DNA of 33,634 bases from a virus. Location: IMG/VR virus record IMGVR_UViG_3300032954_000049, positions 1 to 33,634 of that record. One strand, written 5' to 3'. Shown one piece after another: positions 23,301 through 29,754 of the stretch; positions within the stretch are counted from its first letter, which is position 1; the number at the start of each line of letters is the position of its first letter. Under the pieces are notes generated by a model. That model worked only from the letters and a program-made list of their open reading frames with translations. It did not search any database and was not told the DNA's origin. Position numbers and translations under genes: made by a program.

Positions 23301-24845
23301 AGGCTTCGAGGCCCACTCCGACGATACTCACTACGTCTTCTTCGACTCGTACAGCCGCCGTCTGCAAAGCTCCCGCCGCCGTTGCGAGTGATACATCGTA
23401 CCCGGCGCTGGAGCCCTATGCGGCTCCGAGGACCATTGCGCATCCTGAAAATGCACCTGCTCCGGCTCGTGCAGCCGCCAGCGCTGGCGCTCGGGATCTG
23501 GATGCGTATCATTCATCGGCCTCGCGCATGGCGGTCTCTGAGGTTACGCGGTCCTCTTCGTATCTTCCGCATGCGGCTACTCCGGTTGATTCAGCCACCG
23601 GCACTCGAACTGGGAATATGGCTCCGCGTCATTCGCCGTCCACGTCGAACCGGGCGCGCTCTCGCAAAACCGCCGCTGCGTCGATTCGCGATGCTATTGC
23701 TCCGGCTCGTGCAGCCACCAGCGGCCAATCTCGGTATACGGCTGATCAAGATCAGAAAGCGGATCGCGGCTGGCAGGGGTCGTCCCGTGATGGTCCACCG
23801 ACGGCGGATCTTCACCGCCGTGCAACCATCGGCGATTAGATTCGTTCGGCGCATACGCGCAATACGGCGTCAGCCACAGGCCGTGGTATCGCGGCGTCGG
23901 CAGATCTTCACCGCCGTGCAGCCGCTGGCAATCAGGTTCGTGCGCCGGGCTCGGGCAGTGCGAATCCGTCAACAGCGCGCGGTCGTGAGACGTCGCATCT
24001 TCCCGCTCTTCGGGCGGCCAACGCCCGTCGGATTCCCGCTCGGGCTCCTACGCAAGCGCGTCAAGCCATCACGGGCGACCCCTGCCAGAGTGCGTCTGCG
24101 GATTCGCCTGACGCGGCTTATACAACCTCCAGCCGCTGCTCTGGGTCAGTGGATAAAGGTGCTGAAACGTCAGCGCCGCTTTGTCCCGCGATTCCCCAAA
24201 GCCTTCGTGCGCCGGGCTCCGCTGCTGCGGCTGCGCGGTCTTATCGCACCGTCGGCTGCTGCTCTCGGCGTGTGGCTGCGGCAGGTAAAGAAATCGCGCC
24301 GCTTTGTCCAGCGCTTCCCGGTCGCGTTCAGACGTCAGTCTCCGATACTTCGTCTTCGTGCGTTCATCCAGCCGACGGCAGAGGCTCTCGGCTTGCTGCC
24401 GTCACAGATCTTCCGCGCGAAGACCAGCATGCAGGAAGCGCTCTATCGGATACGCGTGTCGACCAGACCGCCATTTAAGTCGCTGCGCGTTTTCTTGATG
24501 AAGCTCTTGCGCAACATCCAGTCACCGGAGTCGATGCTCGGAGTACCGCCGTGGATCATTTTCCGGCGGCGGCGTCCGATCATTCCGCCGTCGAGACGGC
24601 CAGTTCTGCTGCGGCTGCGTGCGTTCATCCGGCGCTTGATGCGTCAGTTGGCCCCGGGCCTCGGGACGCCGACGTTCATTCTGCAGCTTGATAGCTACGC
24701 TTTTACGAGCATAAATAATGACAGCGAATACAGCACGGTTGTGGTACAACTTGAAAGCAGATCGGCCTTTGTGAGCATGGAGGCCGATAGCGATTTTTGG
24801 ACGGAGATAATCCAACTCGACAGTTTTGCGATCACGGAAGAGTGA
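20322..24845 (+). CDS. Giant Arg/Pro-rich tandem-repeat protein
   Basis: A 1507-residue protein. Residues 1-215 are a fibre-type beta domain related to the preceding protein (GITTPAGMATNDLMLVYVSS). From about residue 310 to 1445 it consists of some 25 tandem copies of a 40-residue unit built on RLLRLIQPPAxxLGIWLRVV, then HRxRRWxPLxLRGPLR. Arg, Lys, Pro and Leu dominate and the chain is strongly basic. The C-terminal 60 residues switch to an acidic beta segment with QLDSYAF, QLESRSAF and QLDSFA. R copies 10-12 lie inside. I do not recognise this repeat family. A DNA- or RNA-binding virion protein, a stalk or a fibre are possible. The frame is open throughout, so the repeats are under protein-level constraint. 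Confidence 0.7.
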   Translation: MADITFIGRSQNTNNAANTSVGITTPAGMATNDLMLVYVSSADETAANMCPAPTGFSRYGGVITGTAGGSGAMFYGYYSGTTSFTFGSTQLQYPKIVMRVYRAWDGSQIELEAGNAVGTTGNSIQTLTIPSPTPTIMDGEMYVGFWSSHTSTSFDTLPSMSDGTLDTTLWESYDADVYIPTAGTTPASQTAGSSTTGIGPAIAYAVDIYVATTPSTVAAGGTTIVPPAPLVRPSMFVKLASKPAPSGVPPHILRKKPISARKRIAPIKLPIFQIRDKTILQQAPVSINPKLLHKRGPAIRRVVKVTRLRQRAIYRLIQPPAAKLGIWIRVIHDVRRWKPKTLRGPLRRFSLNLLRKVQPPAAELPPPLKVVHDVRRWSPLKLRGPLRIFLIRKLTRIAQPPASALGIWLRIVHDVRRWRPKSLPGPLRLSPSRLYKLMSPPVFMSRPSVGVITRFVLAKTVVSFRSRLISRPTGFKFKVIHDTYKWTPKTLRGPLRRYSMRLLLRTAQPSAAALAPLLRIVHDVRRWKPRFPKAFKPQPPLVRSRFFVPPFPLVNLATLSLLFYFISPAVSIIGLPPALIFRAKARLRRGVNRPPARRPIQKRKLYQLIQPPASALGIKLKIVHDTYKWKPKTLRGPLRVYRTRLTRLVQPPAAALGIKLKVIHDTYRWAPKRIRGPLRVFRMRLLRLIQPPALELGIWLRVVRRPRKVGRAITGRPLRVFRMRLLRRVQPPVSALGQWMRVVHRSRRWSPLKLRGPLRRYSMRLLGKVQPPVSALGIKLKIVHRTYKWRPLRLRGPLRVFRMRFLRLIQPPVATLGQWMHVVHHARSWKPLRLRGPLRVFRMHLLKLIQPPALELGMWLRAVHKTRQWRPLRLRGPLRRFSMRLFRLVQPPVASLAPWLRLVKRPRRFVQRFPVAFKRRAPLLRLRAFIQPPAAALGVWLKVLKRQRTWKALKLRGPLRASYRKLVLGAPPSLAQLSLLLKTVLKPRRWRPLRLRGPLRRYSLRLLRLVQPPSAKLPPPLRVIHRTRRWSPMRLRGPLRILKMHLLRLVQPPALALGIWMRIIHRPRAWRSLRLRGPLRIFRMRLLRLIQPPALELGIWLRVIRRPRRTGRALAKPPLRRFAMLLLRLVQPPAANLGIRLIKIRKRIAAGRGRPVMVHRRRIFTAVQPSAIRFVRRIRAIRRQPQAVVSRRRQIFTAVQPLAIRFVRRARAVRIRQQRAVVRRRIFPLFGRPTPVGFPLGLLRKRVKPSRATPARVRLRIRLTRLIQPPAAALGQWIKVLKRQRRFVPRFPKAFVRRAPLLRLRGLIAPSAAALGVWLRQVKKSRRFVQRFPVAFRRQSPILRLRAFIQPTAEALGLLPSQIFRAKTSMQEALYRIRVSTRPPFKSLRVFLMKLLRNIQSPESMLGVPPWIIFRRRRPIIPPSRRPVLLRLRAFIRRLMRQLAPGLGTPTFILQLDSYAFTSINNDSEYSTVVVQLESRSAFVSMEADSDFWTEIIQLDSFAITEE
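22457..22478 (+). repeat. R element copy 10 (in repeat gene)
   Basis: Diverged forward copy (left flank CCATCAC, core GGGACGACCCC, right end altered), read as ITGRPLR. Confidence 0.6.
23771..23792 (-). repeat. R element copy 11 (in repeat gene)
   Basis: Reverse copy. Its reverse complement carries the same CCATCAC flank and GGGACGACCCC core as copy 10, read in this strand as GRGRPVM. Confidence 0.8.
24066..24087 (+). repeat. R element copy 12 (in repeat gene)
   Basis: Forward copy with the CCATCAC flank and one base missing in the core, read as SRATPAR. Confidence 0.75.
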
Positions 24846-24848
24846 GTC

Positions 24849-25160
24849 ATGGCAGTCAAAACTTATCAGCCGGGTAACGCGATCGTTCTCAGGGAGCAGT
24901 TTCTGGATCGTAAGTACAATCCACCGCAGCCTGTGGATCCCGATACAGCCATAATCGATCTGTGGGATCCCAATGACGTCCAGAAGGTTACTGCTCAACC
25001 GTTGACGCGCGTCATTACGGGAGTGTGGGAGTACACCTATCAGAGTGTCGATGCTGATGCGATCGGCGAGTGGACACAGAAGATCACGGTGACGCGGGGC
25101 GGCTATACGAACAAGAAGCTGTCTCCGTCGTTCATCCTGTCGGTGGATCCGGTGGCTTGA
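24849..25160 (+). CDS. Small beta-sandwich virion protein
   Basis: A 103-residue protein with the Ig-like pattern of many phage tail and neck accessory proteins: GNAIVLREQFLDRKYNPPQP, DLWDPNDV, GVWEYTYQSVD, GEWTQKITVTRGG. It starts three bases after the stop of the repeat gene and ends immediately before the next gene. Structural role inferred. Confidence 0.6.
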   Translation: MAVKTYQPGNAIVLREQFLDRKYNPPQPVDPDTAIIDLWDPNDVQKVTAQPLTRVITGVWEYTYQSVDADAIGEWTQKITVTRGGYTNKKLSPSFILSVDPVA

Positions 25161-25421
25161 GTGCAACACTGTCCACAGTGTAAGGAACGCGCGGTCAAAA
25201 TCGCCCCCGATGGTGAGACGACGCTCTACGTGCGCAAGATTCTGATCAGCAAGTCGGATGGGACGATCATCCTCATCTGCAGCAACTGCCGTTCACCCTT
25301 CAGTCCCGACAATGATTTGTTGAAAGTCATGAGCAATGCTCTGCTGTTAACCAAGTCGAAGAATGGGCAGGGGCCCCCTACAAAGGTCGAACATGGAAAT
25401 CTTCGTCAGGCCAAAGTCTGA
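25161..25421 (+). CDS. Small zinc-ribbon protein
   Basis: An 86-residue protein with CPQC (4-7) and CSNC (about 40-43), spaced as in a rubredoxin-like or transcription-factor ribbon, with a beta-rich middle (GETTLYVRKILISKSDGTII). It starts at GTG directly after the upstream stop. Its tail GQGPPTKVEHGN is encoded by a stretch resembling a decayed R element. Function unknown. Confidence 0.6.
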   Translation: MQHCPQCKERAVKIAPDGETTLYVRKILISKSDGTIILICSNCRSPFSPDNDLLKVMSNALLLTKSKNGQGPPTKVEHGNLRQAKV

Positions 25422-26631
25422 TCCTGATATTCTGGCGCGCAACATAGCGGAATGGGGTCGTCTCGCCGCTTCGATGCCGCCTGCATGGGAAGGCGCGGCT
25501 ATATCCCATCCGATCGGCGGCGACGGTGGCTATCTGGGCCGCATGCTCCCCGGCAAGGGGTTGCTGCTCTCGTCCGATCTCAAGAACGTCGGCATCACTA
25601 AAGGATTGCCGCACGTTTATGAGCGCTCGCCGTTCATGCGTCTTACTGATTCGTGGCATCGGCGGAAGTGGAGTGATCGCGCCCGCGACGCGCTGGCAAA
25701 ACATCATCTAGGATTTACCAGTGACTGGACGACGCGCCTGCTCTCTGAGCGTGGGGCGATAACTACCTACGATAGCATCATTGCTGCCCGTGCGGCACAG
25801 ACTGGAGCGCCACTCGATATCGTGGCCTCCAAGCCCTCCGTGACTACGGTTGCCAGCCAATGGCACTCGCTCAATCTGCTGGTCGGCAATCCAGTTGCGA
25901 TGACGCTTACTACCACGCCCGGCGCGATAATGACCAATACCAACGTCGGATCGTGGGGGCGTCCGTGGGGAGCGACGTCGTCTAGTACTTCCCGTTATCT
26001 GCTCAGCTTCGGCTATGCGGCGGCGCAAATCATCAACATGGCGTTGCTGCACGACGTGCTGCTCGCGGTTAGTGGCATCGCCGTCAATACTTCGGGCACC
26101 TATAGCTTTTCCAGTCCGCCCGCACTGACGCGTTATACCAGCGGCGCTGGTGTGCAAGCAGTCTTGGAAGTACAGGTCGCCACCTTCAGCGGCACGGCGG
26201 CAACCTTGCTGCTCAATTACACGGGTGTTGGCACCGGCACCAATGCGACTGCTGCGCAGCCCGTCCGCTCGACCGCTGCCATCGTCTCGATGCTTCAGCC
26301 GTCGATCACCGGCTCGGCTGCCAATAACTGGCCGTGGTTCACCCTCGGATCTGGTGACTACGGTATGACCGCGCCGGTCTCAGTAGTCGCTGGCGGCACG
26401 CAGATGGGCGGCACTTCGACCTGCGTGCTCTATCTCTACTTCCCACTAATGTTCGTTCCCGGCGTTGCCGCGCAAATGTACGTTGAGCGCGACTCGACCA
26501 TCCAGATCGATGGTCTCATCGCACTTGCTCAAGATACCAGTTATGTTCCGGGCTGCCTTGGCTTGTTCGTAATGGCCAACACCACCAGCAGCGGCATCAT
26601 GCAGGCTTTCCTGCGGTCGTGTGTGGGATGA
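25393..26631 (+). CDS. Putative virion structural protein (412 aa)
   Basis: Unrecognised 412-residue protein. The N-terminal half is mixed and helical (residues about 1-150); the C-terminal part is beta-rich with many Ser/Thr/Gly (ALTRYTSGAGVQAVLEVQVA, VAGGTQMGGTSTCVLYLYFP). That composition fits a head or tail shell protein. The ATG at 25393 has AAAGG 6 nt upstream and overlaps the zinc-ribbon gene by 29 bp. It lies among neck-like genes. It could be a major or minor shell protein; nothing visible decides. Confidence 0.55.
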   Translation: MEIFVRPKSDPDILARNIAEWGRLAASMPPAWEGAAISHPIGGDGGYLGRMLPGKGLLLSSDLKNVGITKGLPHVYERSPFMRLTDSWHRRKWSDRARDALAKHHLGFTSDWTTRLLSERGAITTYDSIIAARAAQTGAPLDIVASKPSVTTVASQWHSLNLLVGNPVAMTLTTTPGAIMTNTNVGSWGRPWGATSSSTSRYLLSFGYAAAQIINMALLHDVLLAVSGIAVNTSGTYSFSSPPALTRYTSGAGVQAVLEVQVATFSGTAATLLLNYTGVGTGTNATAAQPVRSTAAIVSMLQPSITGSAANNWPWFTLGSGDYGMTAPVSVVAGGTQMGGTSTCVLYLYFPLMFVPGVAAQMYVERDSTIQIDGLIALAQDTSYVPGCLGLFVMANTTSSGIMQAFLRSCVG

Positions 26632-26635
26632 TGCG

Positions 26636-26962
26636 ATGTTAGTTATTAGCAGCCCAGCAACGTCGGCAGATTTCACGCAACAACAGACCCAACAGGGTAC
26701 GTGGAATACTAACCCGCTGCCAAGTGCTTCCAATATCGGCGGTATTTATGCGTGGCGCATGCTCAGCCCGTGGCCGCGTCTCGACCCCCGTGCGTCCACG
26801 GTCAGTGGGTTTCGCCGCCACTGGTCTTCGAGTGCTCATATCATACCGATATCCGTGAAAGCGGCTGTGCCCGGCGGGCCGCCGCCTCTCAGGTTGCTGC
26901 ATAAACCGCCTGTCGTTCCTCCAGTGCGTTTGGTACCACCGTTGCGGGTCAAATGGGTGTAA
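26636..26962 (+). CDS. Small Pro-rich-tailed protein
   Basis: A 108-residue protein. Its C-terminal tail (GGPPPLRLLHKPPVVPPVRL and PPLRVKWV) resembles the tail of the 19569 protein and the unit core of the giant repeat protein. ATG 26636 is chosen because GGGA lies 7 nt upstream; earlier in-frame starts at the overlap are possible. The shared Pro-rich tail suggests these proteins contact the same partner (inference). Confidence 0.5.
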   Translation: MLVISSPATSADFTQQQTQQGTWNTNPLPSASNIGGIYAWRMLSPWPRLDPRASTVSGFRRHWSSSAHIIPISVKAAVPGGPPPLRLLHKPPVVPPVRLVPPLRVKWV

Positions 26963-26966
26963 TACG

Positions 26967-28421
26967 ATGGCTATCACTGGCCTCAAACTGTCTACGGATC
27001 GCAGCAACTACTCGCGGTATGAGCCTGAGTTCAACATCATCACCGCGACCGCAACTTTCGCTGCGGCGGCTGGCGGCGAGACGATCAGCTTCCAGCTTCA
27101 GCGTAGAGCGCGCGGTGGCCCGGCGGCTGCACCTAAATGGATGCCGCTCGGGTCGCCGGTTGTCTCAGCGGCGATGACCGCTGGTCAGACTTCGGTGACG
27201 GCGGAATTCGATCTCACGATGCTTTTTGATTCGACCAATTTCTATATCGGTAGGCATAGCATTCGGCGTAATGACTGGCAGATCGTCGCGACCTCATCGG
27301 ATGCCACACCTGCCGTAGCCTCGGCGAATTTCTCGGTGCTCTTGATCACGGTCGACAGGATGAAGCGTACCTTCCTCAATGGCCTTCCGCTTATCGACAT
27401 CGAGAAAATGCAAGTGCGTGAGCAGCCGCAGCTTGTGACCGGTGTCACCGTGGCTGACGTAGCTTTCGGAACGCAGCCCGGTGCTGGCGTGCTTGCATTC
27501 GTTCTGAGTCCAGAATCACTATCGTGGAACGGCGGTCCCGCAGTGCCGATTGCACCGGGCGCTTCCGCGTATACGCTGCCCGATGCCGTAGGCTTCGGAA
27601 AGATCGATGTGATGGTGAACTTCGCCGCGCTCCCGGTTGTGAGCACCAACGAGACGCTCTTTATCGACTATGGCCAGATGCCAGACAGTACGATCATCGA
27701 CCAGATCATCATTGATACCGCAAATATTGAGCGATTCATGTGGGTGCCGCTGGAGCCAGCGTTGATCGTCTCAGAAGATGTCTACAAGTACAGTGCCCAG
27801 CAGAACCTCGTTGGACCTACACCACCACCGGCTCCGAACATATACGATGAGATCGCCGAGGGTGTCACCTATTACAAACCGTTCAACGTCAATCAATGGC
27901 TCAACATTGAGACGCCGTACCCGGCGATCCTGCGCATCGACTCGTTGCAAGGCTGGATGAACAAGACGCTGGTGACCACGATCGATTCAGCGTGGATCAG
28001 GCCCGAAATTCGTGGTGGCCGCATTCAGCTTGTGCCGTCGAACGCCGCTATCATCAACTGGTACCTGTACGGCCCCGGCCTTTACACCATCTTCTTCAAT
28101 TACACGAGCGTGCCGAGCTTCTGGCACTTCACCATGCTGATCGGCCTGCCCGAGACGCCGGACTCGGTGATCGACTATCTCGGGAAGCGCGCCGGGATCG
28201 TGCTGCTCACTCAGGCGATGCAGGCACGGTGGCCCGCCGGGCTCGCGTCATACTCGATTGCGCGCGACGGTGTCAGTGAGAGCCGTGCGCTGATGGCTCG
28301 GCTGGCTCAAGCGATCGAGGAATATGAGAGGCAGATCGGACGTGATCCGGCGACCGGAAAGGATGCCTTGTTGTACTCTCTCAGAGAGAATATCGTCGGG
28401 ATGATGAGCGTGAATCTATAA
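26967..28421 (+). CDS. Putative neck/virion structural protein (484 aa)
   Basis: A 484-residue protein. The N-terminal 115 residues look Ig-like (AITGLKLSTDRSNYSRYEPEF, ETISFQLQRRA). The middle is beta-rich, and the last 100 residues are helical (VIDYLGKRAGIVLLTQAMQA, LMARLAQAIEEYERQIGRDP). It sits before a neck-like gene and an HK97 gp10-like gene, so a head-tail junction or tail role is plausible. I do not recognise the family. It ends at a strong hairpin. Confidence 0.55.
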   Translation: MAITGLKLSTDRSNYSRYEPEFNIITATATFAAAAGGETISFQLQRRARGGPAAAPKWMPLGSPVVSAAMTAGQTSVTAEFDLTMLFDSTNFYIGRHSIRRNDWQIVATSSDATPAVASANFSVLLITVDRMKRTFLNGLPLIDIEKMQVREQPQLVTGVTVADVAFGTQPGAGVLAFVLSPESLSWNGGPAVPIAPGASAYTLPDAVGFGKIDVMVNFAALPVVSTNETLFIDYGQMPDSTIIDQIIIDTANIERFMWVPLEPALIVSEDVYKYSAQQNLVGPTPPPAPNIYDEIAEGVTYYKPFNVNQWLNIETPYPAILRIDSLQGWMNKTLVTTIDSAWIRPEIRGGRIQLVPSNAAIINWYLYGPGLYTIFFNYTSVPSFWHFTMLIGLPETPDSVIDYLGKRAGIVLLTQAMQARWPAGLASYSIARDGVSESRALMARLAQAIEEYERQIGRDPATGKDALLYSLRENIVGMMSVNL

Positions 28422-28427
28422 AAAAGT

Positions 28428-28461
28428 GCCGGAGAGCCAAGGGCCACCAAGGCTCTCCGGC
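28428..28461. terminator. Perfect 11-bp stem-loop after the 26967 gene
   Basis: GCCGGAGAGCC (28428-28438) pairs with GGCTCTCCGGC (28451-28461) around a 12-nt loop. An A-run precedes it and no T-run follows, the same design as the hairpin at 3507-3539. A second small hairpin GTGTG/CACAC lies just after. It may be a bidirectional or RNA-stability element. Confidence 0.55.
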
Positions 28462-28502
28462 GTGTGAGGGGCACACAGGCAGCAGCAACCACAATATAGC
28501 GT

Positions 28503-29168
28503 ATGCCACCCTTTGATCCAATACTCCAGAATGCGTTCGTGACCAGCCCGGTCGACGGACACGGCGAGACTTTGAAGTGGTTTCGGGCGTCAAAATGCCC
28601 ATGCAGTCTCGACGGCGATTCAAGCCGGGCTTTACTGGCCTGTAAGGCCTGTGGCGGTGCTGGCTGGCTTTACGACGCGCCGAAGATCATTATCGCGATC
28701 TTCATTGGCATCACCAACCAGAAAGAATATCTGGAAACCGGCGTGTTACAGCCGGGTGACGTACTCATGGGCTGCGCTCCAGCCGAGGCCAACTTCATCT
28801 CGGACTGGGATAAGATTCAACCGACGTGGCCGTTGGGCGAGCCCTTCGAGGGCGACGTCATCGAGCGCGGCGATGAGAACAACCCGGACAAGCTCTCATA
28901 CGCGCCGATCAAACTGCTCAACTGCTTCACGATCGATCCGACGACCGGCATCCAGACGTTCTACGCACAGGGAATAGACTTCACGATCAGTGGCCGGTTG
29001 ATTACGTGGATCACCAATCTCGCACAGGGCACCAAGTACAGCATCAAGTATACGACCAACTATGAATGGATCGTATTTGCAACTCCGGCTGATCGTTTTG
29101 ACAAGGGATGGGATATCGGCCAGAAGGTTCCACTTCGCAAGCGGCATCTAATCCTACCGAACTCATGA
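28503..29168 (+). CDS. Putative neck protein with Cys cluster
   Basis: A 221-residue protein. Near the N-terminus it has WFRASKCPCSLDGDSS and CKACGGAGWLYDAP (about residues 26-60), a zinc-binding pattern found in phage head-tail connector proteins. A beta-rich body follows (NCFTIDPTTGIQTFYAQGID, GTKYSIKYTTNYEWIVF). It lies directly before a gp10-like protein (ATGA overlap), consistent with the neck gene order. The ATG lacks a clear Shine-Dalgarno. Confidence 0.6.
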   Translation: MPPFDPILQNAFVTSPVDGHGETLKWFRASKCPCSLDGDSSRALLACKACGGAGWLYDAPKIIIAIFIGITNQKEYLETGVLQPGDVLMGCAPAEANFISDWDKIQPTWPLGEPFEGDVIERGDENNPDKLSYAPIKLLNCFTIDPTTGIQTFYAQGIDFTISGRLITWITNLAQGTKYSIKYTTNYEWIVFATPADRFDKGWDIGQKVPLRKRHLILPNS

Positions 29169-29743
29169 ATATCAGATTCGACATCGACGCTAAGGATTTC
29201 GAAGACAAGATCATACGGGCGTTCGAGAAGGCAAAGCCCGAGATCGCAAAAGAGCTTCTGAACGTAGCCAAAGAAGTGCAGCGAAGTTGGGCTGCTGCTG
29301 TCTCGGGCGGTGCGCCAATATCTGGCATGACGAAGAAAGTCAGCGACGAGAGGTACGCCCAATCCGTGCTGGACCCGACCGCGATCACAGTCTCTGATAA
29401 TGGGATGGAGGTAACGATCACGCCGAGGGAGCAGGAACGTGTAAGGCTCATCGAGGAAGGCCACCCTCAATGGGACATGAAACCGAGCCTGCTCGCCCGC
29501 AAGAGCGCGAAAACAGTGGGTGCTTCACGCACGGTTAACGTGCCGATCACAATAGGTCAGCGTGGAACTAGAGGCCGCACGATAGGCCAGCCGGTGCGAT
29601 TCCGCCGCGTGTCTACCAAGACAGCGCCGGGCAAGTGGGTACAGAAAGCAGTCCCGCCAAACCCGGTAGTTGCTTCTGTGCAGAGAGAAGCGGAAAGTAA
29701 AGTTGAGCAGATAGTAGTAAAAGCAATGTCAAAGTATCTTTAG
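29165..29743 (+). CDS. HK97 gp10-like head-tail protein
   Basis: A 192-residue protein. It has an N-terminal helix (DFEDKIIRAFEKAKPEIAKE), the core pattern QRSWAAAVSGGAPISGM, the VRLIEEGHPQWDMKP segment typical of gp10-like proteins (EEGHP), and a beta C-terminal part. Such proteins terminate tails or join head and tail. ATG 29165 overlaps the upstream stop and is preferred over an earlier in-frame codon inside that gene. Confidence 0.7.
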   Translation: MNIRFDIDAKDFEDKIIRAFEKAKPEIAKELLNVAKEVQRSWAAAVSGGAPISGMTKKVSDERYAQSVLDPTAITVSDNGMEVTITPREQERVRLIEEGHPQWDMKPSLLARKSAKTVGASRTVNVPITIGQRGTRGRTIGQPVRFRRVSTKTAPGKWVQKAVPPNPVVASVQREAESKVEQIVVKAMSKYL

Positions 29744-29754
29744 AGGAAACAATA

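Larger units (their letters stand above)
21249..24659 (+). repeat. About 25 tandem 120-bp (40-codon) repeats
   Basis: Each unit has an IQPPA-type core, an aliphatic LGxWL segment and a basic WxPLxLRGPLR segment. Divergence ranges from high to none: 22368-22426 and 23571-23629 are identical over 59 bp, indicating recent internal duplication or gene conversion. Endpoints are approximate. Confidence 0.8.

Noticed and set aside
22910-23512. Minus-strand 200-codon frame and others opposite the repeat gene
   Set aside because: Shadows of a repetitive Arg-rich gene; no ribosome binding site and no minus-strand gene elsewhere in the window.
25364-25386. Possible further R element (GGGCAGGGGCCCCC) in the 25161 gene
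   Set aside because: Only the left half matches; the core and right flank are lost, so it is at best a decayed copy.
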